Of a stretch of 64,000 bases of DNA, positions 1 to 10,897 are shown one piece after another. How positions within the stretch are numbered: the stretch's first letter is position 1; each line of letters begins with the position of its first letter. A program made the position numbers and the translations under genes. The notes under the pieces are model-generated. The model searched no databases, had not been told where the DNA came from, and saw only the letters and a program-made list of their open reading frames with translations. The stretch comes from Pseudomonas sp. MPC6 (GTDB lineage Bacteria; Pseudomonadota; Gammaproteobacteria; Pseudomonadales; Pseudomonadaceae): the NCBI RefSeq assembly GCF_006094435.1, contig NZ_CP034783.1:709001-773000 (forward strand), given 5' to 3'.

Positions 1-1
1 G

Positions 2-781
2 ATTTCCGCTTACCTCGCGGCAATCAGTCTGGCTCTGCTGGCATACTTCGGTATCGAATCCTTCCCCCTGCTGATGCTCGGCACACTGATCTTCACCATC
101 ATCGTCACGGCGGTGTATGGCTGGGTCATCGAGCGCGTCGCCTATAAACCGCTGCGCAACTCTACCCGACTGGCCCCGCTGATCAGCGCCATCGGTATTT
201 CCCTGATCCTGCAGAACTATGCACAGATCGCCCAGGGCGCCCGTCAACAAGGCGTGCCGACACTGCTCACCGGTGCATGGCGAGTTGAAGTCGGGACCGG
301 CTTCGTTCAGCTCACCTACACCAAGATCTTCATTCTGGTCGCAGCGTTTGCCGGGATGGCCCTGCTGACCTACATCATCAAGTACACCAAGCTCGGCCGC
401 ATGTGCCGCGCCACCCAGCAAGACCGCAAGATGGCCTCGATCCTGGGGATCAACACCGATCGCGTGATTTCCTACGTGTTCATCATCGGTGCCGCGATGG
501 CGGCCCTGGCCGGCGTGCTGATCACTATGAACTACGGCACATTCGACTTCTACGCGGGCTTCATCATCGGCATCAAGGCGTTCACCGCCGCGGTGCTCGG
601 TGGGATCGGCTCGTTGCCCGGGGCAATGCTCGGCGGGATCATTCTCGGGATCTCCGAGTCGCTGTTCTCCGGATTGGTCAACTCGGACTACAAAGACGTC
701 TTCAGCTTCTCGCTGCTCGTTCTCGTTCTGGTCTTTCGGCCCCAAGGCCTGCTCGGCCGTCCTCTTGTGTCGAAGGTGTAA
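2..781 (+). CDS. livH: Branched-chain amino-acid ABC transporter permease LivH (5' end missing)
   Basis: Inner-membrane permease of the high-affinity Leu/Ile/Val importer. The frame is open from base 2 and gives 259 residues; LivH is usually about 300, so roughly the first 45 are off the window. Several hydrophobic helices are visible. The permease loop GRMCRATQQDRKMASILGIN and the glycine-rich C-terminal stretch (AVLGGIGSLPGAMLGG) are typical of the LivH family. It is followed after 3 bases by livM, with livG and livF beyond, so it is one operon. The matching periplasmic binding protein would lie upstream, outside the window. Confidence 0.93.
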   Translation: MSAYLAAISLALLAYFGIESFPLLMLGTLIFTIIVTAVYGWVIERVAYKPLRNSTRLAPLISAIGISLILQNYAQIAQGARQQGVPTLLTGAWRVEVGTGFVQLTYTKIFILVAAFAGMALLTYIIKYTKLGRMCRATQQDRKMASILGINTDRVISYVFIIGAAMAALAGVLITMNYGTFDFYAGFIIGIKAFTAAVLGGIGSLPGAMLGGIILGISESLFSGLVNSDYKDVFSFSLLVLVLVFRPQGLLGRPLVSKV

Positions 782-784
782 GCG

Positions 785-2068
785 ATGTCTTCAACCACTA
801 AAAAAACCATTGATCTCAAAAGAAGCCTGGTTGACGCGATTCTCGCCGGCCTGGTGGCCCTGATTGTGTTCGGCCCGATTGTTGGCGTGGTCCTGGACGG
901 CTACGGCTTCAACCTGGAAACGACCCGGGTGGCATGGATTGTCGCCATCGTCATGGCGGGCCGCTTTGCCCTGAGCCTGTTCCTGCAAACCCCCAAGGGC
1001 TTGAAGATTCTCGAAGGTTTCGAAAGCACCGGCTCCGGGGTGCATGTACTGCCGCCGGACTACAAGACCCGGTTGCGCTGGATCATTCCGGTGGTGATCG
1101 TCGTCGCCGTGGTGTTCCCGTTTTTCTCCAACTCCTACCTGCTGGGCGTGGTCATCCTCGGGCTGATCTACGTGCTGTTGGGCTTGGGGCTGAACATCGT
1201 GGTCGGCCTCGCCGGCCTGCTCGACCTGGGTTATGTGGCGTTCTACGCCATCGGTGCCTATGGACTGGCGCTCGGTTATCAATACCTGGGGCTCGGTTTC
1301 TGGACGGTGCTGCCGCTGGCGGCGATCACGGCTGGCCTGGCCGGTTGCATCCTGGGTTTCCCGGTGCTGCGACTGCACGGTGACTACCTGGCAATCGTGA
1401 CCCTGGGCTTTGGTGAAATCATCCGGCTGATCCTTAACAACTGGCTGTCCCTGACCGGTGGCCCGAACGGCATGGCGGCGCCGTTGCCGACCTTCTTCGG
1501 CCTCGAGTTCGGTAAGCGAGCGAAGGAGGGGGGCGTTCCGTTCCATGAGTTTTTCGGCATCGCCTATAACCCGGACGTGAAGTACTACTTCATTTATGCG
1601 GTGTTGTTCCTGGTGGTGCTGGCCGTGCTGTACGTCAAGCATCGCTTGACCCGCATGCCGGTCGGCCGCGCCTGGGAAGCCTTGCGCGAAGACGAAATCG
1701 CTTGCCGCTCCATGGGCCTGAACCACGTGCTGGTCAAGCTTTCGGCGTTCACCATCGGCGCATCGACGGCTGGTCTGGCTGGCGTGTTCTTCGCCACTTA
1801 TCAAGGTTTCGTCAACCCGACCTCGTTCACCTTCTTTGAATCGGCACTGATCCTCGCCATCGTGGTACTTGGCGGCATGGGCTCGACCATCGGCGTGGTC
1901 ATCGCCGCATTCGTGCTGACCGTGGCCCCGGAACTGTTGCGCGGCTTCGCCGAATACCGCGTATTGCTGTTCGGCATCCTGATGGTGTTGATGATGATAT
2001 GGCGACCGCGCGGCCTGATTCGGATCAGCCGTACCGGTGTGACGCCACGTAAAGGAGTAGCGCCATGA
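785..2068 (+). CDS. livM: Branched-chain amino-acid ABC transporter permease LivM
   Basis: Second inner-membrane permease of the LivHMGF importer, 427 residues, normal for the family. The N-terminal third has two extra hydrophobic segments (about residues 15-65) and a linker before the core. The core has the LivM signatures GLNIVVGLAGLLDLGYVAFYA, the cytoplasmic loop REDEIACRSMGLN and VVLGGMGSTIG. The ATG is preceded by GGTGTAAGCG close behind the livH stop. The end overlaps livG by four bases (ATGA), which implies translational coupling. Confidence 0.95.
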   Translation: MSSTTKKTIDLKRSLVDAILAGLVALIVFGPIVGVVLDGYGFNLETTRVAWIVAIVMAGRFALSLFLQTPKGLKILEGFESTGSGVHVLPPDYKTRLRWIIPVVIVVAVVFPFFSNSYLLGVVILGLIYVLLGLGLNIVVGLAGLLDLGYVAFYAIGAYGLALGYQYLGLGFWTVLPLAAITAGLAGCILGFPVLRLHGDYLAIVTLGFGEIIRLILNNWLSLTGGPNGMAAPLPTFFGLEFGKRAKEGGVPFHEFFGIAYNPDVKYYFIYAVLFLVVLAVLYVKHRLTRMPVGRAWEALREDEIACRSMGLNHVLVKLSAFTIGASTAGLAGVFFATYQGFVNPTSFTFFESALILAIVVLGGMGSTIGVVIAAFVLTVAPELLRGFAEYRVLLFGILMVLMMIWRPRGLIRISRTGVTPRKGVAP

Positions 2069-2933
2069 GCGAAGTCGTACTCTCGGTCGAGAAGCTGATG
2101 ATGCACTTCGGCGGCATCAAGGCATTGAGCGATGTCAGCCTGAAAGTGCACCGCAACTCGATCTTCGCCTTGATCGGCCCCAACGGAGCCGGCAAGACCA
2201 CCGTGTTCAACTGCCTGACCGGGTTCTACAAAGCCTCCGGCGGCAGGATCGAACTCAATACCCGTGGCAAGCGAACCAACGTGATCCAGCTGCTGGGCGA
2301 ATCGTTCAAAGCCGTCGATTTCGTTTCCCCGAAAAACTTCATCAACCGGCTGCGCTACAAAATGTTCGGCGGCACCCACCTGGTGAACCGGGCAGGCCTG
2401 GCGCGCACGTTCCAGAACATTCGCCTGTTCAAGGAAATGTCGGTGCTGGAAAACCTGCTGGTCGCCCAGCACATGTGGGTCAATCGCAACCTGCTGGCCG
2501 GTATCCTCAACACCAAGGGCTATCGCAAGGCCGAAAGCGATGCACTGGACCACGCGTTCTACTGGCTGGAAGTGGTGGACCTGGTGGACTGCGCCAACCG
2601 TCTGGCCGGCGAGCTGTCCTACGGCCAGCAACGCCGCCTGGAAATCGCCCGGGCCATGTGCACCCGGCCGCAGATCATCTGCCTCGACGAACCGGCTGCC
2701 GGTCTCAACCCTCAGGAAACCGAAGCGCTGAGCGCGATGATCCGGCTGCTGCGCGACGAGCACGATCTGACCGTGGTGCTGATCGAACACGATATGGGCA
2801 TGGTCATGAGCATTTCCGATCACATTGTGGTGCTGGACCACGGCATCGTCATTGCCGAGGGCGGGCCTGAGGCCATTCGCAACGATCCCAAGGTGATTGC
2901 CGCCTACTTGGGCGCCGAAGAAGAGGAGGTGGT

Positions 2934-2937
<4 letters not shown>
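2065..2937 (+). CDS. livG: Branched-chain amino-acid ABC transporter ATP-binding protein LivG
   Basis: Cytoplasmic ATPase subunit, 290 residues. Walker A is GPNGAGKTT, the Q-loop region is ARTFQNIRLF, the signature is LSYGQQRRLEIARAM, and Walker B is QIICLDEPAAGLNPQE followed by the switch histidine in VVLIEHDMGMV. It is about 35 residues longer than E. coli LivG. The extra residues lie between Walker A and the Q-loop (about residues 60-105) and are rich in basic residues. The start overlaps livM (ATGA) and the stop overlaps livF by four bases. Confidence 0.95.
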
Positions 2938-3650
<713 letters not shown>

Positions 3651-3664
3651 ACCGTTGAGTAACC

Positions 3665-3698
3665 AAAAAACGCCCTGACGAACTCAGGGCGTTTTTTT
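3665..3698 (+). terminator. Rho-independent terminator after livF
   Basis: An eight-base-pair stem CGCCCTGA/TCAGGGCG with the loop CGAAC at 3671-3691 is followed by seven Ts. An A-run precedes it, so it may also stop transcription from the other strand. It lies 15 bases after the livF stop. Confidence 0.92.
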
Positions 3699-3699
3699 A

Positions 3700-5208
<1,509 letters not shown>

Positions 5209-5226
5209 GACCGTGTAACCGCCAAT

Positions 5227-5313
5227 CGCGGGCAAGCCCGCTCCCACAGGGTTTGTGCCGGTTCACTACAATGTGAACGGCGCAAAACCCTGTGGGAGCG
5301 TGGCTTGCCCGCG
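5227..5313. repeat. REPIN: two inverted REP sequences, GTGGGAGCGGGCTTGCCCGCG class
   Basis: CGCGGGCAAGCCCGCTCCCACAGG at the left is mirrored by CCTGTGGGAGCGTGGCTTGCCCGCG at the right. The central spacer also shows partial symmetry. It lies between the convergent ends of the dehydrogenase and epimerase genes. Confidence 0.9.
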
Positions 5314-5328
5314 AAGGCGATTTCTCAT

Positions 5329-6456
5329 TCAACGAAGATAATCGGCCAATCCGCCATAACAGGTCGCCAAGTGATAGGGCGTGGTCGAAGGCATATCCTG
5401 ACGACTCACTTCACCCTGCTCATCCCGACACTCGTACCAGCCCTCTGCATGCAGATGGCGCTGCTGCAATGCCTGTAACTGCTGTAGCAGCGCATTCTCG
5501 CTGCCCGGGCGCAGGGTCAGGGCGCGCAGGTACTCGGCCTGAGCCCAGATTCGTTGGGTGGCATCCTTGGAAAGTCCCTCCAGAGTGAGCATCGCCCGCA
5601 CTGCGCCGGTCTGTCGATCGACGCCCAGTTGCTCGGTGAACGCGAAGGCGCGCTCCAGTGACGTGTGCAATGCCGAACCGTGCAGTAACGGCGAAGACTC
5701 CAGCAGGAAATACCATTCGAACTGATGCCCCGGTTCAAACCAGTTAGCCTCGGCCCCCAGCGGTTTTTCCATCAACACATCGTGGTGCGGATCGATAAAA
5801 CGCTCGTGCATGGCAGTGCATAAATCAACGAGCGCGTCTTGCACGGCGTTGTCTTCACGTACCGACAACGTGGCGAGGAAGGCTTCGGCCAGGTGCATCA
5901 GAGGATTCTGCAGCGGTCCGGTGTCGAGCGATGACCAGTCACGATCAAGGCTGGCTTCGTACAGGCCGTCACCCGTGGCGAAATGCTGCGCAATCGTTGC
6001 CAGTGCCGCGTTGAGCACCGACTCCACCTGCGGTTCGCGAACTTTGTCCCAGTAATGGGCGCAGGCGAAGAGGATGAATGCGTGGGTGTAGAGGTCTTTG
6101 CGCTGATCCAGCGGGGCTCCGTGCGGGTCGATGCTGTAGAACCAGCCGCCGTGCTCGGTGTCGTGAAAATGCGTTTGCAAGGAGTGGAACAACGCTGCGG
6201 CGCGCTCTTCGGCGGCCGGCACCTGGCCGATCAGGCTTGAAAACAGATACAACTGCCGCGCGCAGGCCATTGCCCGATAGCGTTGAGGAGGCAGCGGTAG
6301 ATGACTGGCGTCCAGTGCTTCGTACGGCAACGCCATATCGGGGTTCCAGCCGGGTCCTTGCCAGAGCGGCACGATCACGTCCAGAAAGTGCTGTTGCACC
6401 CGGGCGAACAGTGCGGTCAATTCAGGCTGGGAGGCGGAGCGGGAAACTGGCGGCAT
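5329..6456 (-). CDS. AGE-family (N-acylglucosamine 2-epimerase-like) sugar epimerase/isomerase
   Basis: 375 residues with the alpha/alpha barrel signatures of the AGE/YihS superfamily. HGGWFYSID lies near residue 100, DLYTHAFILFACAHYW near 120, NPLMHLAEAFLA near 185 and EPGHQFEWYFLLE near 240. STTPYHLATCY sits at the C-terminus. The histidines in these motifs are the ones used for sugar ring opening and proton transfer in the family. It could be a mannose/fructose isomerase or related enzyme; the substrate is not determinable here. It is monocistronic and convergent with the dehydrogenase. Confidence 0.85.
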   Translation of the reverse strand: MPPVSRSASQPELTALFARVQQHFLDVIVPLWQGPGWNPDMALPYEALDASHLPLPPQRYRAMACARQLYLFSSLIGQVPAAEERAAALFHSLQTHFHDTEHGGWFYSIDPHGAPLDQRKDLYTHAFILFACAHYWDKVREPQVESVLNAALATIAQHFATGDGLYEASLDRDWSSLDTGPLQNPLMHLAEAFLATLSVREDNAVQDALVDLCTAMHERFIDPHHDVLMEKPLGAEANWFEPGHQFEWYFLLESSPLLHGSALHTSLERAFAFTEQLGVDRQTGAVRAMLTLEGLSKDATQRIWAQAEYLRALTLRPGSENALLQQLQALQQRHLHAEGWYECRDEQGEVSRQDMPSTTPYHLATCYGGLADYLR

Positions 6457-6534
6457 TGGCTGGCGTCGTCACGGCAGGTTGATTGCGCGACATGTTAGCA
6501 GAGAGGTCGGCCCGAGCGATGTCTGTCAGGCCGC

Positions 6535-6556
6535 CTTCGCGAGCTTGCTCGCGAAG
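6535..6556. repeat. Single REP palindrome
   Basis: CTTCGCGAGC-TT-GCTCGCGAAG is a perfect 10-bp palindrome. It lies downstream of the ureJ stop and could also act as a transcript-end structure. Confidence 0.8.
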
Positions 6557-6580
6557 AGGCCATCACAGGCGATAAAAAAA

Positions 6581-7153
6581 TCAGCCCGCCAGCAACCAGG
6601 CCCCAGTCGCCGCCGAACCCGCACCCACCAGCCGAACCAGCGGTGCCGCCGCCTGAGGCAACACCCGCACCACCGCATAACCCGCCGCATGCAATGCCGC
6701 AGTCGCCACTACAAACCCCGCCGCATACGCCCAAGGACTCGACATGTCCGGCAACTCCAACCCATGCGCCACGCCATGGAACAGCGCGAACACCGCGGTC
6801 GCGCCCACCGCCAGGCTCAACGGCGGACGCACTGCCAGGGCTACCGCCAGACCCAACGCCAACACCGATCCCGCAATCGCGCTTTCCAGCGCTGGCAGCG
6901 CCAGCCCTTCAAAGCCCAAGAGCCCGCCGATCAGCATGGTGCCGACGAATGTGCAGGGCAAAACCCACCGCGCGGCGCCTTTCTGCTGCGCAGCCCACAG
7001 CCCGACTGCAACCATCGCCAGCAAATGATCGAGGCCTGCGATCGGATGGCTGATACCAGCGATCAAACCGTTATCGCCATGACCCGGGTGGGCGAATGCG
7101 ACGGCCGGAGTCAGCAGCAGGGCCATGGCGCCCAGAATGCGTTTAAGTGTCAT
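6581..7153 (-). CDS. ureJ: HupE/UreJ-family nickel permease
   Basis: 190 residues. A signal-like N-terminus (residues 1-22) is followed by the family hallmark HPGHGDNGLIAGISHPIAG with GLDHLLAMVAVGLWA, whose His/Asp residues bind metal. Hydrophobic helices follow and a second His motif is FALFHGVAHGLEL. HupE/UreJ proteins move nickel for urease or hydrogenase maturation. Here it ends the ureEFG operon, starting 35 bases after ureG, which supports a urease role. Confidence 0.9.
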   Translation of the reverse strand: MTLKRILGAMALLLTPAVAFAHPGHGDNGLIAGISHPIAGLDHLLAMVAVGLWAAQQKGAARWVLPCTFVGTMLIGGLLGFEGLALPALESAIAGSVLALGLAVALAVRPPLSLAVGATAVFALFHGVAHGLELPDMSSPWAYAAGFVVATAALHAAGYAVVRVLPQAAAPLVRLVGAGSAATGAWLLAG

Positions 7154-7188
7154 GGATAAGCTTCCTTGTTGATAACAGTTGAGCGAGA

Positions 7189-7803
7189 TCAGGCCCCGGT
7201 CAGCAGGCCCTGGCGTTCGATGAAGGCGATTATTTCCTCCAGTCCCAAGCCGGTTTTCTGGTTGCTGAAGACAAACGGCTTGCCGTTACGCATGCGTTTG
7301 GTGTCGCTGTCCATCAGTTCCAGCGACGCGCCTACCAGCGGCGCAAGATCGATTTTATTGATCACCAGCAGATCGGATTTGCAGATCCCCGGCCCGCCCT
7401 TGCGCGGCAGCTTGTCGCCAGCCGACACATCGATCACGTAAATGGTCAGGTCGGACAGTTCCGGGCTGAACGTCGCCGAGAGGTTATCGCCTCCGGACTC
7501 AACCAGAATCAGGTCCAACCCGGGAAAGCGACGGTTCAGTTGATCCACGGCCTCCAGGTTGATCGAAGCGTCTTCGCGGATCGCCGTATGCGGGCAGCCG
7601 CCAGTTTCCACTCCGATGATCCGCTCCGGCGCCAGGGCTTCGTTGCGCACCAGGAAGTCGGCGTCTTCGCGGGTGTAGATGTCGTTGGTCACCACCGCCA
7701 GGTTGTAGCGGTCGCGCAGCGCCAGGCACAAGGCCAGGGTCAGCGCGGTTTTGCCGGAACCGACCGGGCCGCCGATGCCGACACGCAGAGGTTGTGTGTT
7801 CAT
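7189..7803 (-). CDS. ureG: Urease accessory GTPase UreG
   Basis: 204 residues, the standard length. The P-loop is GGPVGSGKT near residue 9. The metal-site motif is [15 protein letters not shown] with Cys and His, the Walker B-like segment is [13 protein letters not shown], and NKIDLAP is the guanine-specificity motif. It supplies GTP-driven nickel delivery to apo-urease with UreD/UreF/UreE. The ATG at 7803 has GGAGA just upstream; a TTG four codons earlier is less likely. Confidence 0.97.
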   Translation of the reverse strand: MNTQPLRVGIGGPVGSGKTALTLALCLALRDRYNLAVVTNDIYTREDADFLVRNEALAPERIIGVETGGCPHTAIREDASINLEAVDQLNRRFPGLDLILVESGGDNLSATFSPELSDLTIYVIDVSAGDKLPRKGGPGICKSDLLVINKIDLAPLVGASLELMDSDTKRMRNGKPFVFSNQKTGLGLEEIIAFIERQGLLTGA

Positions 7804-7826
7804 ATGATTCTCCAAATTAAAAGGCC

Positions 7827-8501
7827 CTAGGAACGAAACAGGCGGCTGTACTGGCGCTCATGGGCCATGCACGCCAGCGACAAGCCGAAAGCGGCGCTGC
7901 CACAGTGTGCGGGGTTGATTCGGGTGGTGTTTTGCTGAGCCTGTTGCAGCAATGGCAGCAGTTCGCTGGTCAGGCGTTGCGCGGCTTGCTGGCCCAGGGG
8001 CAGGGTTTTCATCAACACGGCCAGTTGGTTTTCCAGCCAGCTCCAGAGCCATGCCGCCAGCGCGTCCTGCGCACTGATGTGCCAGGCGCGAGCGGCCAGC
8101 GCCCAACCGAGGGCCAGGTGCGGTTCGGGGTGTTGTTCGAGGAAGGCGCGGGCCGGGGCATCCAGTTCTGGCAAGCCATTGAGCAGTTGCTGCAGGGAAT
8201 AGCCCATTTGCCGGCTTTCCTGGTGCAGCTCGCGGGTTTCCCGGCTCGCACGATGCTCCTCACAACGCTGTAGCAGTTCGCCCCAGTTTTCCTCGGCCGC
8301 AGCCGTGCAATGGGCGAGCAGTAGCGGCGCTTCAAAGCGTGCCAGGTTCAGCAGCAGTTGATCGCTGATCCAGCGTCGCGCACTGTCGGGATCATTGACA
8401 CGGCCGTTATCCACAGCCATTTCCAGGCCTTGGGAATAGCTGTAGCCACCAATCGGCAATTGCGGACTGGCCAGACGCAGCAGGGCCCAGGCTGGATTCA
8501 T
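7827..8501 (-). CDS. ureF: Urease accessory protein UreF
   Basis: 224 residues. The opening motif [21 protein letters not shown] is diagnostic for UreF, which acts as an assembly factor and gate on the UreD-UreABC complex. The end ([29 protein letters not shown]) is also family-typical. It overlaps ureE by four bases (ATGA) and is 23 bases from ureG. Confidence 0.96.
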   Translation of the reverse strand: MNPAWALLRLASPQLPIGGYSYSQGLEMAVDNGRVNDPDSARRWISDQLLLNLARFEAPLLLAHCTAAAEENWGELLQRCEEHRASRETRELHQESRQMGYSLQQLLNGLPELDAPARAFLEQHPEPHLALGWALAARAWHISAQDALAAWLWSWLENQLAVLMKTLPLGQQAAQRLTSELLPLLQQAQQNTTRINPAHCGSAAFGLSLACMAHERQYSRLFRS

Positions 8502-8998
8502 GAACGCACGCCGAACTGGTGCAGCTTCGGCGGGTAGTTGAACGCTTCGTCACCATGGCGTGAATGGTGATGGCCCCCGCCATAGGCACCGTGTTCCGGC
8601 TGAAACGGCGCCTCGCAGCCCTCGACCCTGGCCCCCAGTTGTTCGAGCATGGCCTTGAGCACATAGTCATCGAGCAGACGCAGCCAGCCATCCCCGACTT
8701 GCAGTGCGACGTGGCGGTTGCCCAGGTGATAGGCGGCGCGGGTCAGTTCGAAGGCATTGGCGCAGGTGACGTGCAGCAATTGTTCGGCTCGGGCGCGGAC
8801 GCGAACGATGCGCCCGTCTTCGCTTAGCAGACATTCGCCGTCATACAGCGGCGGTTGACCGCGCTCCAAAAACAATCCGACGTCTTCACCCTCGGCACTG
8901 AAACAGCGCAGACGGCTTTTGCTCCGGGCTTCGAAAGTCAGGTGCAACTCAGCGGCCCAGACAGGTTGAGGGTCGATTCTGCGATGAATCACCAGCAT
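8498..8998 (-). CDS. ureE: Urease nickel metallochaperone UreE
   Basis: 166 residues. It begins MLVIHRRI, as UreE proteins usually do. The N-terminal peptide-binding domain is followed by the metal-binding domain containing AYHLGNRHVALQV, which holds the dimer-interface His. The C-terminal tail is His-rich (GGGHHHSRHGDE) and binds extra nickel. The ATG at 8998 has GGAAG upstream, so an upstream in-frame alternative at 9022 is less likely. It is the first gene of ureEFGJ. Confidence 0.95.
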   Translation of the reverse strand: MLVIHRRIDPQPVWAAELHLTFEARSKSRLRCFSAEGEDVGLFLERGQPPLYDGECLLSEDGRIVRVRARAEQLLHVTCANAFELTRAAYHLGNRHVALQVGDGWLRLLDDYVLKAMLEQLGARVEGCEAPFQPEHGAYGGGHHHSRHGDEAFNYPPKLHQFGVRS

Positions 8999-9034
8999 CG
9001 GAAGGCTTCCAACTATGAACAATAGTCAGGCTAG

Positions 9035-9050
9035 AGCAAGGGGCTTGCCA
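9035..9050 (-). promoter_or_regulatory. Sigma54 (-24/-12) promoter for ureEFGJ
   Basis: Read on the minus strand the site is TGGCAAGCCCCTTGCT. It matches the sigma54 consensus TGGCACG-N4-TTGCW at all but one position, with exact spacing. It lies about 37 bases before the ureE start. Confidence 0.82.
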
Positions 9051-9144
9051 ATGAAGCGATGTGTAGGAAAAAGGCGTTGAAGCCTGTAAGACGTTTGGCG
9101 GTGAAGTAGAAAACTGAATTAATTTGGTGCGAGGACGAGTGCGA

Positions 9145-9163
9145 TGCACCAATTTGCGGCGCA
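9145..9163. promoter_or_regulatory. NtrC-type activator palindrome upstream of ureE
   Basis: TGCACCA-ATTTG-CGGCGCA is a near-perfect 7-N5-7 inverted repeat matching the NtrC consensus TGCACCA-N5-TGGTGCA. A further half-site (TTGGTGCG) lies at 9124-9131. The palindrome is about 95-115 bases upstream of the -24/-12 element, a normal enhancer distance. Confidence 0.75.
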
Positions 9164-9191
9164 CGCTCAACTCGTCCACACACGGTCGGAG

Positions 9192-9824
9192 CTACTCGGT
9201 ACTGCCGAGCCCCTGCCAATGCTTCAATCCGATAAAGATGAACCGCAACTGCTGGGTAATCTTCACCTGCGGTGTCAGGTGTTCGGGCAGCGCCTGCGTC
9301 GGCGGATCAATGATGTCTGGCAAGGTCGCAAACACGCTCTTGACGATCAGATCGGCCATCACGCTGAGCGCGGCGATATCGAGGTGTTGCAGTTTCGGCA
9401 TCAGCGACAGATCAGTGGCCAGGTCCGAACTGATGTCTTCGCGCAAACGACCGATGGCCAGGCGCACCGGCAGCGAGCCACCGTATTGCTCCCGGGCCAG
9501 AAACAGGAATTGCGAACGATTGGCCGACACCACATCGAGAAAGATTCGTACGGAGGCGTCGATGATGCCGCCCATGACAAACTCGTTGTGGCGCACCAGG
9601 CGGATGGTTTCGCGGAAGGTCTGGCCGACTTCGCTGACCAGCACCAGGCCCAGTTCATCCATGTCGGCGAAATGCCGGTAGAAGCCGGTAGGAACGATGC
9701 CGGCGGTCCTCGCCACTTCGCGCAGGCTCAGGCTGCCGAATCCTCGGCCGCATTCCATCAAGTGGCGGGCGGCGTCCATCAGGGCGTTGCGGGTCTGTTG
9801 TTTCTGTTCGGCGCGGGGCAGCAT
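9192..9824 (-). CDS. TetR-family regulator, DesT-like
   Basis: 210 residues. The N-terminal TetR helix-turn-helix is EQKQQTRNALMDAARHLM through REVARTAGIVPTGFYRHFADM. The long ligand domain contains SQFLFLAREQYGGSLPVR. Length, sequence style and position next to ureE match P. aeruginosa DesT, which senses acyl-CoA saturation and represses desaturase genes. The start at 9824 (MLPRAEQKQQ) gives the DesT-like length; the frame opens 15 codons earlier. No desaturase genes (desCB) are present nearby, so its targets are unknown. Confidence 0.78.
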   Translation of the reverse strand: MLPRAEQKQQTRNALMDAARHLMECGRGFGSLSLREVARTAGIVPTGFYRHFADMDELGLVLVSEVGQTFRETIRLVRHNEFVMGGIIDASVRIFLDVVSANRSQFLFLAREQYGGSLPVRLAIGRLREDISSDLATDLSLMPKLQHLDIAALSVMADLIVKSVFATLPDIIDPPTQALPEHLTPQVKITQQLRFIFIGLKHWQGLGSTE

Positions 9825-9950
9825 CGCAAGGGTGTTTTTCTGGAGAGGGACAGCGGCGCACTCTAGCAAATAGGCTTTGCCGGCGTCGAACGTCTATCGG
9901 AGGATCTTGCGGGAAAGTACGGCGTGTATAAAGAGAAATGCCATAACGTC

Positions 9951-9980
9951 AAAAGCCCAATCCGTGAATTGGGCTTTTTT
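9951..9980 (-). terminator. Bidirectional hairpin terminator
   Basis: An 11-bp stem AAAAGCCCAAT/ATTGGGCTTTT at 9951-9978 encloses the loop CCGTGA. It lies 20 bases after the stop of the repeat-protein gene, and flanking A- and T-runs let it work on both strands. Confidence 0.85.
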
Positions 9981-9997
9981 TCAGGGCCACCATGGGC

Positions 9998-10510
9998 TTA
10001 GCTCAAGGCGCTGTTGCGTTCGATGACGCGGTCACCACCACCTTCAGCCAGGGTTTGACCTTGTGGAGTGCGATCGGAACCGTCGGCAGCCAGGGTTTGA
10101 CCTTGTGGAGTGCGATCGGAACCGTCGGCAGCCAGGGTTTGACCTTGTGGAGTGCGGTCGGAACCGTCGGCAGCCAGGGTCTGGCCTTGTGGGGTGCGAT
10201 CGGAACCGTCGGCAGCCAGGGTCTGGCCTTGTGGAGTGCGGTCGGAGCCGTCAGCTGCCAGGGTCTGGCCTTGTGGAGTGCGGTCGGAACCGTCAGCAGC
10301 CAGGGTCTGGCCTTGTGGAGTGCGGTCCGAGCCATCTTGAGTGATCAGGCCTTTTTCTTTCAGGCGATCATTGCCACCTTCGGCAATGGTTTGACTGAAC
10401 ACAGAGTGGCTGGTTTTGACTTGCGGAGTGGCCTGGTCAGCAGCCGGCAGGGCAAAAGCAGTGCTGGCCAGCATTGAGAGAGTAAGGCTAAGCAGTAATT
10501 GGCGTTTCAT
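9998..10510 (-). CDS. Small exported protein built of seven 14-residue tandem repeats
   Basis: 170 residues. Residues 1-20 (MKRQLLLSLTLSMLASTAFA) are a clear signal peptide with an AFA cleavage motif. A 38-residue lead follows, then seven near-identical copies of DGSDRTPQGQTLAA (residues 59-156) and a degenerate end (GGGDRVIERN). A degenerate copy is also seen in EGGNDRLKEKG before the array. The protein is acidic and repeat-rich with no catalytic motif. The ATG at 10510 follows GGAG. I do not know its function; a periplasmic or surface low-complexity protein is likely. Confidence 0.8.
   Translation of the reverse strand: MKRQLLLSLTLSMLASTAFALPAADQATPQVKTSHSVFSQTIAEGGNDRLKEKGLITQDGSDRTPQGQTLAADGSDRTPQGQTLAADGSDRTPQGQTLAADGSDRTPQGQTLAADGSDRTPQGQTLAADGSDRTPQGQTLAADGSDRTPQGQTLAEGGGDRVIERNSALS
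10043..10336 (-). repeat. 42-bp coding tandem repeat, seven units
   Basis: Seven consecutive 42-bp units encode the 14-residue repeat of the exported protein. Units differ by a few mostly synonymous changes (GATCGG/GACCGC, TTTGACC/TCTGGCC), which indicates slippage expansion under protein-level constraint. Confidence 0.92.
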
Positions 10511-10897
10511 GATTGGATGCTCCGTAGGAGGGCGATAAAGTGGGTACGAGGGCAATGTTACTCTCGATAAGTCGATATAAAAGTTCATAAAGGCAATGGT
10601 AATAATCAACGGAATTGATTGTTCGCTAAGAAGGCTCTAGATCGGGTGTTTCCGAAGGACCGTTTTGCACAGGTGTGGGTATTTTCGACCCACATCCGCC
10701 ACACAAACGTGCGTGTGCGGTAACGCTGGAGGGGAGGGTAAGCACGCGACCGAGCGGCTATTTGTGTGCGAATCAATCTTTCTATTAAACCTGCGGCCGG
10801 TTTTTCAGTCGTAGATTTCAGGGCAGGCCGGTTCTGGCCTAACGTTTCACACGTGCGTCGCAGTCAGGGCGCTCAGTCGTATCAGGAGCTCTGTGCA
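10511..10897. other. Intergenic region between the divergent repeat-protein gene and asmA-like gene
   Basis: No gene is supported here; in-frame upstream extensions of both neighbours lack ribosome-binding sites. An imperfect inverted repeat, CCGCCACAC...GTGTGCGG, lies at 10696-10720. An AT-rich patch near 10560-10620 could hold the promoter of the minus-strand gene. Confidence 0.5.

Noticed and set aside
9992..10477. Plus-strand open frame through the 42-bp repeats
   Set aside because: Unit length is a multiple of three, so all frames tend to stay open. The minus frame has a signal peptide and a ribosome-binding site; the plus frame has neither.
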